Source of the DNA: Eubacteriales Family XIII. Incertae Sedis bacterium
GTDB lineage: Bacteria; Bacillota_A; Clostridia; Peptostreptococcales; Anaerovoracaceae
Assembly: GCA_031278145.1 (NCBI GenBank)
Contig: JAITLA010000174.1
Location: forward strand, 1 to 24,568
DNA length: 24,568 nt
Direction of reading: 5' to 3'
The position numbers and the translations under genes were made by a program. Under the pieces are notes generated by a model that worked only from the letters and a program-made list of their open reading frames with translations, searched no databases and was not told the DNA's origin. Position 1 is the first letter of the stretch. Each line of letters starts with the position of its first letter. Shown piece by piece: positions 7,363 through 15,714 of the stretch.

Positions 7363-10300
7363 TCACAGTGCCGCAGCCTTCGGAAGCCTCGCGTCGATCA
7401 TGTTCATCAGGTTGTCGGTGCGCGAAAGCCTGTCCGTAAGCGCACCGTCCGGCGCGACGACGAGCGCGGCCTTCTCCGGCACGAGCACGCCGCCCGCGAT
7501 CTCGCCGGGCGCCGCGTATCTGTAGGCGGGCAGGAGATCGTCCATCTCGCGCGAGATATCGGCCGTGTCCGTCCACGGGAAATCGACCTCGTAGACGCGC
7601 GCGATCTCGCTCGCCACCTCCCAGTTCGAGAACTCCACATCCTCCTCCGCCGCCTGTCTGACCCGTCCGAGCCGGCGCTCGGTGTTCGTGAAGGTGCCGT
7701 CCGCGGACGCAAAGCCTGTGCCGGGAAGCACCACGTCGGCGGCCTCGGCGGTTTCGGTCAGGTGCGTGTCGCATACCATGAGGAATTCGAGCTCCGAAAG
7801 CGCGGCGGCGTCCGGGTCCTCGCCGAAGGACAACAGCGCCTTGACGCCGTCCATCGCCTCCGCCCCGTCCCGTATGCCGAGGTCCGCGAGCCCTTGGCTG
7901 TTGTTCTTGGACTTCACCTGCAGTATCCCGTTTCGCGGCGCACCTATGTGGCCCGACGCGACGGCGATGTCGGCGAGCAGCGTCGCCGCCTGTGTCGAAA
8001 GCAGGTTCTGCTGGAACACGATCATGGCCTTCCGCGCCGCGAGGTAGAGCGCCGCGAACTCCGCGGCCTCCGCGCCCGGCTTCACGCGCGCCAGATCCGC
8101 CGCGAAGGCGTCAAAGCCTTCGACCCGCACGGCCTTTTCGCTGTCCGCGATTGCCTTCGCGAGCTCCCGCAGGAATCCGAGGCTGTTCTCCGCGCGAACG
8201 ATCCTGTGGGCGAAGCCCATCGGCTGCTCGTCGTCCGCGGGGTTGATCAGCAGCACCTTTGCGCCCGCTTCGGCGGCCTGCTTGAGCTTGATGCGAATCA
8301 CGGGATTCTCCGTGGGGTCGAAGCCCACCGCGAGGATCAGCTCCGTCGAGAGCAGCTCGTCTATCGTGTTCGGCGAGGCGTCGAAACCGAGCACGGGCAC
8401 GAGGCCGTTCTTTCTGTTGTTGAAGGACAGGACGCGCGCGCCCATCACCTCGGCCATCATCTTCACGGCGTAGGCCTCCTCGTTCGTGTAGCGGTCCGAC
8501 ACGGCGACCGCCACGGCCTTGCGCCCGTAGCGCGCGGCCACGGCCTGCGCCTTCTTCGCCGTCATGATGAAGGCGTCGCGATACGTCGCCTCCTCGAGCT
8601 TGCCGTCCCTGCGGAGCATCGGGCGCAGGAGCTTGCCCTCGAGCTCGGCGCAATCGAAGCCGAAGCGGCCGCGACCGCAGAGCAGGCCCTTGTTCACCGC
8701 GCCCTCCTTGTCCGGAACCGCCTTGACGAGCATGTCACCGTAGGTTTCGAGCCGCAGACCGCAGCCCACCGAGCAGTAGGGGCAGATCGTGTCCGTTTCC
8801 GTTGTTTCGAGCGGCACCGGCTTCACGAGGGAAAGCCGCTCCTGCAGCGCGCCCGTCGGGCATACGCTGATGCACTGGCCGCAGGATATGCAGCCCGATT
8901 CCGCCAGGGGCTTTTCGAGCGTGGGCTTCACCACCGTGTCGAAGCCCCTGTTCACGAGCCCCAGCGCGCCGACGCCCATGACCTCGTCGCAGGCCCTGAC
9001 GCAGAGGCCGCAGAGGATGCACTTGTTCGGATCCCGTATGATGAAGGGATGCTCGTCCTCGTATTCTATGCGATGCTTGTCGCCCGCCACGCGCTCCGGC
9101 TTCACGTCGTACCGGTTCGCGAAATCCACGAGCTTGCATTCGAAGTAGTCACCGCAGCCGCATTCGAGGCAGCGCAGCGCGTCGGTTTCCGCCTGAGCCG
9201 CGTCGTATCCGAAGACGACCTCCGTGAAGTTGTCCCGCCGCACCTCGGGCGAAAGCTGCCGCATCTTGGGCCTGCATTCCCGTTCCCTGTCCTCGAAGCT
9301 CTTCTCCGTCAAGTCGTCGCGTTCCACCGCGTAGGGCTTCTCGCAGCGGATCTCCTCGCCGGCGAGGTAGGCGTCTATGACATCGCAGGATTTGTGCGCG
9401 TCGGCGATGGCTTCTATGGCGATGGAAACCTTGTCGTTTCCGCAGTCGCCGCCCACGAACACGCCGGGGATGCGGGTCATGAAGGTGGCTTCGTCGTAGG
9501 CGAGGCCCCCCTTTCGCGTGCGTTCCACGCCCTCAAAGCCCGCCGCGTCCACGGCCTGCCCGATGGCGAGTATGATGTTGTCCACATCCAGGGTTTCCGT
9601 CTTGCCCTCGACGGGCCTCGGCGCGCGCCGGCCGGATGCGTCGGGTTCGCCGAGCTCCATCACCTGCAGCACGATCCGATTGACCTTCCCCGTTTCGTCC
9701 GCGAGGATCTCCAGCGGGTTCGTCAGGTTCTTGAAGATCACGCCTTCCTCCTCGGCTTCTTCTATCTCTATGCGGTCGGCGGGCATTTCGTCCTTCGTGC
9801 GCCGGTAGATGTTGTAGACGCTGTCCGCGCCGAGGCGGACGGCGGTGCGGCAGGCGTCCATGGCCGTGTTCCCGCCCCCGACGATTGCCACGCGCTTGCC
9901 GAGCTTGATGTCCTCGTTCCTGACGACCCTGCGGAGCAAATCTATGCCGCCCATGACGCCGGCCGCGTCCTCACCCTTGCAGCCGACGCCCGTGGATACC
10001 CACGCGCCTATGCCGACGCATACGGCGTCAAAATCGTTTCGCAGGCTTTCAAAATCGAGATCCGTGCCGATGCGCGTGTCCGGCACGAGCTCGACGCCCA
10101 TGGCCTCGATGCGCGCGATCTCCTCGTCGAGCACCGCCTTCGGAAGCCTGTATTCGGGAATGCCGTAGCGCAGCATCCCGCCGAGCTTGGGCATGGCGTC
10201 GAACACCGTGATCGCGTGGCCGCGCCGGCGCAGGAAGTACGCGAGCGAAAGCCCGTAGGGGCCGCCGCCTATCACGGCGACGGACTTGCCCGTTTCGGCC

Positions 10301-10869
10301 TCGATCTCCGGCATGAAGGGGTCGCCCTCGCCGAACAGATCCGTATCCGCGGCGAAGCGCTTGAGCCACGCGATGGATATGGGCTCCTCGACGAGCCTGC
10401 GGCGGCAGTTGTCCTCGCAGGGGTGCGGGCACACGCGCCCTATGGACGCGGGCAGGGGAATCTTCTCCTTGATAAGCTCAATCGCTTCCGCAAAGCGCCC
10501 GTTCGCGATCAGGCCCACATAGCCCTGACAATCGGTCTGCGCGGGGCAGGCGAGCGTGCAGGGCGGCCGGCAGTCGCCCACGTGGTTGGACAGGAGCAGC
10601 TCGAGATTCGTCTTTCTCGATTCGCGCACCCTGACCGTGTCCGTGCGGATGACCATGCCCGGCGCTATGGTCGTGGCGCAGGCCTTGATCATCTTGGGAT
10701 TCCCCTCCGCCTCCACGACGCAGAGGCCGCAGGCGCCGTAGATCTCGGTCCTCTCGTCAAAACAGAGGGTGGGAATGAAGATGTCGTTCTCCTTCGCCAC
10801 CTCGAGAACGGTTTGGCCGGGAAGCCCGAGAACCTCCTTCCCGTCTATATTCAATCTAAAATGCTTCAT
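7363..10869 (-). CDS. stnC: Stn-type transhydrogenase large subunit (NuoG-like/GltD-like NADPH-binding fusion)
   Basis: This 1168-residue multidomain Fe-S flavoprotein has, in order: a [2Fe-2S] ferredoxin (Cys36, 47, 50, 64); a NuoG/GltD-type Fe-S region (His96, Cys100, 104, 108, 114, 147, 151, 155); a GltD/NfnB-like FAD and NADPH module with GGGPYG (201-206) and VAIVGGGNTAMD (327-338); two [4Fe-4S] ferredoxin motifs (Cys617-627 and Cys660-670); and a molybdopterin-oxidoreductase-like domain with its own cluster (Cys696, 699, 703, 731). The region where formate dehydrogenases carry catalytic Cys or Sec reads SFNNRKNGLVPV and has neither, so this domain is NuoG-like, not a formate dehydrogenase. 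The architecture matches StnC of the Sporomusa ovata StnABC complex, which couples NADH, ferredoxin and NADPH. It is the last gene of the operon, 17 bases after stnB. The ATG at 10869 has an AGGTGA site. Confidence 0.88.
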   Translation of the reverse strand: MKHFRLNIDGKEVLGLPGQTVLEVAKENDIFIPTLCFDERTEIYGACGLCVVEAEGNPKMIKACATTIAPGMVIRTDTVRVRESRKTNLELLLSNHVGDCRPPCTLACPAQTDCQGYVGLIANGRFAEAIELIKEKIPLPASIGRVCPHPCEDNCRRRLVEEPISIAWLKRFAADTDLFGEGDPFMPEIEAETGKSVAVIGGGPYGLSLAYFLRRRGHAITVFDAMPKLGGMLRYGIPEYRLPKAVLDEEIARIEAMGVELVPDTRIGTDLDFESLRNDFDAVCVGIGAWVSTGVGCKGEDAAGVMGGIDLLRRVVRNEDIKLGKRVAIVGGGNTAMDACRTAVRLGADSVYNIYRRTKDEMPADRIEIEEAEEEGVIFKNLTNPLEILADETGKVNRIVLQVMELGEPDASGRRAPRPVEGKTETLDVDNIILAIGQAVDAAGFEGVERTRKGGLAYDEATFMTRIPGVFVGGDCGNDKVSIAIEAIADAHKSCDVIDAYLAGEEIRCEKPYAVERDDLTEKSFEDRERECRPKMRQLSPEVRRDNFTEVVFGYDAAQAETDALRCLECGCGDYFECKLVDFANRYDVKPERVAGDKHRIEYEDEHPFIIRDPNKCILCGLCVRACDEVMGVGALGLVNRGFDTVVKPTLEKPLAESGCISCGQCISVCPTGALQERLSLVKPVPLETTETDTICPYCSVGCGLRLETYGDMLVKAVPDKEGAVNKGLLCGRGRFGFDCAELEGKLLRPMLRRDGKLEEATYRDAFIMTAKKAQAVAARYGRKAVAVAVSDRYTNEEAYAVKMMAEVMGARVLSFNNRKNGLVPVLGFDASPNTIDELLSTELILAVGFDPTENPVIRIKLKQAAEAGAKVLLINPADDEQPMGFAHRIVRAENSLGFLRELAKAIADSEKAVRVEGFDAFAADLARVKPGAEAAEFAALYLAARKAMIVFQQNLLSTQAATLLADIAVASGHIGAPRNGILQVKSKNNSQGLADLGIRDGAEAMDGVKALLSFGEDPDAAALSELEFLMVCDTHLTETAEAADVVLPGTGFASADGTFTNTERRLGRVRQAAEEDVEFSNWEVASEIARVYEVDFPWTDTADISREMDDLLPAYRYAAPGEIAGGVLVPEKAALVVAPDGALTDRLSRTDNLMNMIDARLPKAAAL

Positions 10870-10886
10870 CCTGATATCACCTCACT

Positions 10887-12638
10887 CTAATCGCGAAGGA
10901 TGGCGTCGAACTTGCAGGATTCTTCGCACTTCCCGCAGCGTATGCACCGATCCAAATCAATAACGTGTTTCTGCTTCGCCGCGCCCGAAATGGCCTCGAC
11001 GGGGCATTTCTTCGCGCAGAGCGTACAGCCCTTGCAGGCGTCCGTGATCTCGAACGTGAGCAAGGCCTTGCAAGAGTGAGCCGTGCATTTTTTCTTGTAG
11101 ATGTGGTCCTCGTACTCGTTGCGGAAATACCGTATGGTCGTCAGCACGGGATTCGGCGCGGTTTGGCCGAGGCCGCACATGGAGCCGTCCTTGATCTTTT
11201 CCGCGAGCTCCACGAGGAGCTCTATGTCGCCGTCGCGCCCCTCGCCGCCCGTGATCCGCTCGAGTATCTCAAGCATGCGCTTCGTGCCGATGCGGCAGTA
11301 GTTGCATTTGCCGCAGGATTCCTTGCGCGTGAAATCGAGGAAGTAGCGCGCCATATCCACCATGCAGGTGGTTTCGTCCATGACGATCATGCCGCCCGAG
11401 CCCACGATGGCGCCCGTCTTGGTGATGTTCTCATAATCCACGGGCGTATCGATCAGAGAAGCGGGAATGCAGCCGCCGGAGGGTCCGCCCATCTGAACGG
11501 CCTTGAAGGCCTTGTCGTTCTTGATGCCGTCGCCTATGCCGTAGATCACGTCCCGTAGCGGCAGACCCATCGGCACCTCCACGAGGCCACCCTTCTTGAT
11601 CTTGCCGGCCAGCGCGAACACCTTGGTCCCCTTGCTCTTGTCCGTGCCCACCGCGCCGAAGGCGGCGCCGCCGTTCGCGATGATCCACGGGACGTTCGCA
11701 AAGGTTTCGACGTTGTTGATGTTCGTCGGCTGCTGCCAGAAGCCCTTTTCCGCGGGGAAGGGCGGCTTCAGCCGCGGCATGCCCCGTTCGCCCTCCAGCG
11801 AGGCGATCAGGGCCGTTTCCTCGCCGCACACGAAGGCGCCCGCGCCGGCCTTGATCCGGATGTCGAAGGCAAAGCCCGTTCCGAACAAGTCCTTGCCCAG
11901 AAAGCCCCTCTCCTTGGCCTGCTCTATCGCCAGCTCGAGCCTGTGTATGGCCAGCGGATACTCGGCGCGCACGTAGATGACGCCCTCGTTCGCGCCCATC
12001 GCGAAGCCGCCTATCGTCATGCCCTCGAGCAGGGAATGCGGGTCGCCCTCGAGCACCGAGCGGTCCATGAACGCGCCCGGGTCGCCCTCGTCGGCGTTGC
12101 AGACCATGTACTTGCTCGCGCCGTTGTTCTTCCGCGCGGCGTCCCATTTGAACCAGGTCGGAAAGCCCGCGCCGCCCCGACCCCTGAGCCCGGATATCTT
12201 GATCTCCTCGATCACGGACGCAGGCGACATCTTTTTCAGCGCCTTCTCGATGGACCCGTAGCCGCCGACGGCCGTATAGGCGTCTATGCTCTCGGGATTG
12301 ATGACGCCCGCGTTGCGCAGCACGATGCGCTTCTGGCTCGAGAGGAAGCGCTCGTCCGCCTCCGAAATGGCGAGCTCTTTCGCGATCTCGCCGCCTTTCA
12401 GATGCCTTTCCACGATCTCGCCGACCTTCTCCGGCTGCACGCGCACGTAGCGCGCCGCAAGCGTGTCGCCGGCGTCATAGATGTCCACGATGGGCTCGAG
12501 ATAACAGTTTCCGACACAGCCGGTTTTCTCGACGGGCACGTCGAGCCCGGCCGCCGCGATGCGTTTTTCAAATTCCGCAAAGGTCTTTTTCGCCCCGGTG
12601 GCGACACCGCAGCTGCCCTGTCCCACTACAACCTTCAT
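10887..12638 (-). CDS. stnB: Stn/HydB/NuoF-like flavin and NADH-binding bifurcating subunit
   Basis: This 583-residue NuoF/HydB-type subunit carries the bifurcating FMN in Hyd and Stn complexes. An N-terminal thioredoxin-like [2Fe-2S] region has Cys10, Cys41 and Cys45. The FMN/NADH core shows GRGGAGFP (153-160), NADEGDPGAF (181-190) and AGAFVCGEETAL (266-277). A [4Fe-4S] site of the NuoF type follows (Cys442, 445, 448 and Cys488). Next is a Cys518/His521/Cys523 patch, probably metal-binding, and two C-terminal [4Fe-4S] ferredoxin motifs (Cys535-545 and Cys565-575), as in ferredoxin-linked HydB/StnB but not plain NuoF. Its ATG overlaps the stnA stop (ATGA), with AAGGAGG inside stnA, so the two are translationally coupled. 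Confidence 0.92.
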   Translation of the reverse strand: MKVVVGQGSCGVATGAKKTFAEFEKRIAAAGLDVPVEKTGCVGNCYLEPIVDIYDAGDTLAARYVRVQPEKVGEIVERHLKGGEIAKELAISEADERFLSSQKRIVLRNAGVINPESIDAYTAVGGYGSIEKALKKMSPASVIEEIKISGLRGRGGAGFPTWFKWDAARKNNGASKYMVCNADEGDPGAFMDRSVLEGDPHSLLEGMTIGGFAMGANEGVIYVRAEYPLAIHRLELAIEQAKERGFLGKDLFGTGFAFDIRIKAGAGAFVCGEETALIASLEGERGMPRLKPPFPAEKGFWQQPTNINNVETFANVPWIIANGGAAFGAVGTDKSKGTKVFALAGKIKKGGLVEVPMGLPLRDVIYGIGDGIKNDKAFKAVQMGGPSGGCIPASLIDTPVDYENITKTGAIVGSGGMIVMDETTCMVDMARYFLDFTRKESCGKCNYCRIGTKRMLEILERITGGEGRDGDIELLVELAEKIKDGSMCGLGQTAPNPVLTTIRYFRNEYEDHIYKKKCTAHSCKALLTFEITDACKGCTLCAKKCPVEAISGAAKQKHVIDLDRCIRCGKCEESCKFDAILRD

Positions 12639-13156
12639 CCCGCGGCCACCTCCTTCTCCGCGTCGCCGATCTCCTTGAGGATCGCCTTCACGCTGTCCTT
12701 GGTCAGGTTGCCAAAGGTTTCCTCACCGTCCGCACTCTTGATCATCATGACGGGCGCGAGGGAGCAGCAGCCGAGGCAGGCCACGTTGTTCAGCGTGAAC
12801 ACGCCGTCGGGCGTCGTTTCGCCGTCGCCTATGCCAAGCTGCTCCGTGACGGCCTCCTCGATGAGATCGGCGCCGTTGACATGGCAGGCGGTCCCCTTGC
12901 AGAGCATGATCAGATTCTTCCCTATGGGCTTCAGCCTGAACTGCGTGTAGAACGTGGCGACGCCATAGATCTTCGCGGGCTTGATCCCCGTTTTGGACGC
13001 GATGTGATTGACGGCGTCCATCGACAGATATCCGTAGATATCCTGTGTTTTCTGGAGGATGGTGATCAGGCTGCCCTTCACACCTCCGTACTTCTCCAGA
13101 ACAGGAGCAAGGGCGGCAAAATCCGCTGCGGATCCCTTGCAGCTCTTCTCACACAT
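12635..13156 (-). CDS. stnA: Stn/HydC/NuoE-like [2Fe-2S] subunit
   Basis: This 173-residue thioredoxin-like ferredoxin of the NuoE/HydC family, with its HydB-like partner, forms the core of Hyd and Stn bifurcating complexes. The [2Fe-2S] ligands are Cys86 and Cys91 (LCKGTACH) and Cys127 and Cys131 (ACLGCC). The N-terminal helical part (KTQDIYGYLS, IYGVATFYTQF) is typical. The ATG at 13156 was chosen because GAGGAGGAG lies 7 bases upstream. The frame also has an ATG six codons earlier, but that codon overlaps the ribosome site itself. First gene of the operon; promoter at 13201-13229. Confidence 0.9.
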   Translation of the reverse strand: MCEKSCKGSAADFAALAPVLEKYGGVKGSLITILQKTQDIYGYLSMDAVNHIASKTGIKPAKIYGVATFYTQFRLKPIGKNLIMLCKGTACHVNGADLIEEAVTEQLGIGDGETTPDGVFTLNNVACLGCCSLAPVMMIKSADGEETFGNLTKDSVKAILKEIGDAEKEVAAG

Positions 13157-13194
13157 AATTAATCTCCTCCTCAAAAATTACCAAACGACACTCC

Positions 13195-13210
13195 TTGATA
13201 AGTATATCAA
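13195..13210. promoter_or_regulatory. Perfect dyad overlapping the stnABC -10 box
   Basis: TTGATA-AGTA-TATCAA is a perfect 6+6 inverted repeat that covers the -10 element. A protein bound here would block transcription. The TTG...CAA ends recall Rex (NADH-sensing) sites, but the spacing is 2 bases shorter than the usual 18-base clostridial Rex site, so I do not assign a regulator. With AT-rich arms, chance occurrence is possible. Confidence 0.35.
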
Positions 13211-13229
13211 ATCGGTACGAAAAAAGCAA
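13201..13229 (-). promoter_or_regulatory. Predicted sigma-A promoter of stnABC
   Basis: On the minus strand TTGCTT (13224-13229), a 17-base spacer and TATACT (13201-13206) with a TG one base upstream (extended -10) form one of the best promoters in the window. It lies about 45 bases upstream of the stnA ATG. The -10 is overlapped by a TTGATA-N4-TATCAA dyad. Confidence 0.7.
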
Positions 13230-13337
13230 TGAAAAAACCTGAACGCATGTATTTTTCAATGCTTTTGAGTTTTCTGACTTCATTGTTTATTTGGAATTTT
13301 TGAAATTTGTTCCTTCCGCCGCAGTCCGTTTTTTGCG

Positions 13338-14432
13338 TCACCGCGCAAAGGCATGCGGATCGCGGCGGTGAAGCGGCGGGCCGGCGGCGGCGTTTACGAA
13401 CAATTCCAGGGCCAGCGTGTCGCGCAGCAGGCCCGTCTTGATGTGCTTGTCGGCCTCGCAGGCGCGCAGCACGATTGCGCGCAGCGTGTCCGCGTCGAAG
13501 CGCGCGGCCGTTTCCGCGGCCATGCGCAGCCTGTATTCGTGGACGCCGAGCTCGCTCTGCATCCGGGCCCGCGTGAAGCCCGCGTCCAGCAGCTCGCGCA
13601 CGGAAAGCAGCAGCTCGAACTGCGAGAGCAGCAGGGCCAACAGCCGGTAGACGCTCTCGCCGGACGCGAGCATGCCGGCGAGCAGATCAAAAGCCTCGCT
13701 CCGCCGACCGCGGCTCGCCGCGTCCGCAAGGGCGAAGGCGTTCAGATCGAGGTTCGCTTCCATGACGGCGAGGAGGTCCGAAAGCCGTATCTCGTCGCCG
13801 TCGCAGTGGGCCGCGAGCTTTTTGATATCGTTCTCCAGACGGTACAGCGTGTACTCCGAATCGCGCTCCGCATAGCCCGTCATATCCGTGAATTGGCGGA
13901 TCACGGAAGCGGAGGCGCGCTTCCCCGCCTCCTTGAGCCGCTTCTCGACAAAGGCGCGCAGAAGCGGCGGATCGAGGCTCGTGAATTCGTAGACCCCGCC
14001 CTTTTTCGCGATGGCCTTGTACGATTTCCTGCGCTTGTCCGCGCGGTCGGCGGTCAGTATGAGCAGACAGGTGTCGGGCAGCCCCGCGATGTACGCGGAG
14101 AAGGCATCCTCGTCGAAGCGCGCCGAGGCGCGCGCGTCGTCGCCGGCGAGCGCGGTGAGCCCCTCCACGAGCACGAGCCTCTTCTCGCTGCCGAGCGGCA
14201 GGGTTTCGCAGTGCCGCACGACGGTGTCCACGTCGGTCGCGGCCCCGTCGAGCCGCGCGAAATCAATGGCCCTGAGCGAGGGGTCCACATACCTGTTCAA
14301 GGCGGCCTCCGCTGCCCAGCGCACGAGGAATTGCTCCTTGCCGAACAGCAGCAGGGGCGAGGCGAGCGCCCCCGAGGCGATGTCGCCCGCGATTCTCTTG
14401 TAGGCGTGTTCCGCGTGTTCGTACCGCTTCAA
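13338..14432 (-). CDS. holA: DNA polymerase III delta subunit (clamp loader)
   Basis: This 364-residue protein opens the sliding clamp as part of the clamp-loader complex. It has the HolA layout: an N-terminal domain with LLLFGKEQFLVRWAAE (28-43), a middle domain with LRLVLVEGL-like and TCLLILTADRADKRRKSYK segments, and an all-helical C-terminal domain containing NAFALADAASRGRRSEAF and the LLALLLSQFELLL helix. The start is a TTG at 14430-14432 with AAAGGA about 10 bases upstream; no better ATG or GTG in frame was seen. In many Firmicutes holA lies directly downstream of comEC. Here comEC is on the same strand but more than 7 kb upstream, with a catabolic block between them. The usual downstream gene rpsT is absent, and the stn operon follows instead. 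Confidence 0.9.
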   Translation of the reverse strand: MKRYEHAEHAYKRIAGDIASGALASPLLLFGKEQFLVRWAAEAALNRYVDPSLRAIDFARLDGAATDVDTVVRHCETLPLGSEKRLVLVEGLTALAGDDARASARFDEDAFSAYIAGLPDTCLLILTADRADKRRKSYKAIAKKGGVYEFTSLDPPLLRAFVEKRLKEAGKRASASVIRQFTDMTGYAERDSEYTLYRLENDIKKLAAHCDGDEIRLSDLLAVMEANLDLNAFALADAASRGRRSEAFDLLAGMLASGESVYRLLALLLSQFELLLSVRELLDAGFTRARMQSELGVHEYRLRMAAETAARFDADTLRAIVLRACEADKHIKTGLLRDTLALELFVNAAAGPPLHRRDPHAFAR

Positions 14433-14611
14433 TACCGCGATTTCCTTTCTCTCGATTGTTTGATATGCCCGGGTCGTTCGGCATATCCCATTTTATCACG
14501 TATGTCCGGCAAATAAAACGAATAAATTTCTTCTGTATGAACCGATTTGATGGCCTTATCATTTTTTTCCGCACCCGCGTCGAAAATTGTTGATTCCATA
14601 ATTCCCGCCCA

Positions 14612-14622
14612 TATGATACAAT
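14612..14622 (+). promoter_or_regulatory. Candidate extended -10 for the LysR-family gene
   Basis: TATG (14612-14615), one base, then TACAAT (14617-14622) is a good extended -10 element. There is no convincing -35 at 16-18 bases. It is 52 bases upstream of the regulator's ATG, within the 241-base gap shared with the divergent holA gene. Confidence 0.35.
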
Positions 14623-14673
14623 TTATGCAGTAAACGCTACACGGCTGTTGTGTATTGGCAGGGAGGGGTCGTT

Positions 14674-15609
14674 ATGCATAATATCGATGTCCGAAACATA
14701 AGCCTGGGCCATATTCAATATTTTTTAAAAGTAGCGGAGTATAATTCCTTCACGAAAGCGGCCGACCACCTTCATTTGACGCAATCCACCATCAGCAAAA
14801 ATATCGCCGGCATGGAAACGATGCTCGGCATACAGCTTTTTATCAGGGAAAAACAGAATATCCGATTGACGCCCGCCGGGCGCTGCCTTTATGAGAGATG
14901 GAGCGGAATAGCGGATTTGATAGAGGCCACCGTTGAAGAAGCACACGTCATACAGATGGGCTTCTTCAAAAGCCTTGCCATCGGGGGGCTGGATTCGCAC
15001 AGACCGGACGCTTTTCTCCTGCCCGACGTGGAGGCTTTTCAGCGAAAGCACCCGAGCATACGCCTGCGGATAGACAACAGCCATGCTCTGGACATACGAA
15101 ACCGGCTTGTCGACGGGAAATTGGACGTGATATTCACCGTGCTCTACGACGCCATCTGTCTGGACGAGAGCCGGTTCAACCGCGAGCTTCTGGGCGAATG
15201 CCCCTTGGAAGTCTGTATGCTGAAGACGAACCCCCTTGCGAAAAAGAACCGCCTTGCGATATCGGATCTGAAGGAATACCATTTTATCGCCATATCGCCG
15301 TTGCAGACGCCCAGCTACATAGAGATGCTGCGGTCGCTTTGCGCCCCTTATGGATTCGCGCCCGATTTCGCATGCTACACTTCAAACGCGAACGCGCTGC
15401 CGCTGAACCTGATTTCCGGCAGCGATATTTTTATCTGCGACAAGTTTTATCGGGATTACGAGAACAAGCATCTGCGCTTCCTGCCGCTGGAAGACACAAA
15501 AAGCGGGTTTGTCATGTGCTGGCGAAAGGGCGCCGCAAAAAAAGAGATAGACCTGTTTGTGGAGGAAACGATACATTTCCTAAAACCGGACCATTCTATA
15601 ACGGAATGA
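14674..15609 (+). CDS. LysR-family transcriptional regulator
   Basis: This 311-residue LysR-type regulator has an N-terminal winged helix-turn-helix (about 11-70) containing LGHIQYFLKVAEYNSFTKAA, LTQSTISKNI as the recognition-helix region, and the MLGIQLFIREK...RLTPAG wing. A linker helix and a two-lobed effector-binding domain follow. Such proteins bind T-N11-A dyads as tetramers and activate transcription when a small ligand binds. The ATG at 14674 was chosen for the GGGAGGGG site 5-6 bases upstream; a GTG eight codons earlier is in frame but lacks one. The neighbours are the co-directional URO-D-family gene and the facing livGFHMK-type operon. A LysR-type dyad stands at the proper distance before the latter (22094-22118), so control of importer and enzyme by this protein is a reasonable inference. 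The ligand is unknown. Confidence 0.93.
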   Translation: MHNIDVRNISLGHIQYFLKVAEYNSFTKAADHLHLTQSTISKNIAGMETMLGIQLFIREKQNIRLTPAGRCLYERWSGIADLIEATVEEAHVIQMGFFKSLAIGGLDSHRPDAFLLPDVEAFQRKHPSIRLRIDNSHALDIRNRLVDGKLDVIFTVLYDAICLDESRFNRELLGECPLEVCMLKTNPLAKKNRLAISDLKEYHFIAISPLQTPSYIEMLRSLCAPYGFAPDFACYTSNANALPLNLISGSDIFICDKFYRDYENKHLRFLPLEDTKSGFVMCWRKGAAKKEIDLFVEETIHFLKPDHSITE

Positions 15610-15646
15610 TGTAACGAAAATTTTCAATTTCCCTTTTCAGGCGTTG

Positions 15647-15663
15647 GATTGTATTATTGAATC
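15647..15663. promoter_or_regulatory. Weak LysR-type dyad before the URO-D-family gene
   Basis: GATTG-N7-GAATC has four of five arm positions inverted and fits the T-N11-A form. Its spacing and ends resemble the dyad at 3700-3716. It lies only 52 bases before the URO-D ATG, so it would sit over or after a promoter, and no clear -35/-10 pair was found in 15610-15714. Low confidence. Confidence 0.25.
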
Positions 15664-15714
15664 ATGGGAATTCCGTATTCCGCAGAGTTATTACAATCGT
15701 GGGAGGACGCCGTT

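Noticed and set aside
7363..10869. Annotation of the large Stn subunit as formate dehydrogenase or as a [FeFe]-hydrogenase
   Set aside because: There is no catalytic Cys/Sec at the Mo site and no H-cluster cysteine motifs. The domain order fits StnC.
7312..10890. A 1192-codon open frame on the plus strand opposite stnC
   Set aside because: It is a shadow of the very GC-rich stnC gene. It shows no recognisable domain, is rich in Arg, His, Val and Asp, and runs antisense to a clearly conserved protein.
13195..13210. Rex operator
   Set aside because: The ends TTG and CAA are right but the dyad is 16 bases instead of about 18 and lacks the TTGTTAA-like arm. Kept only as an unassigned dyad.
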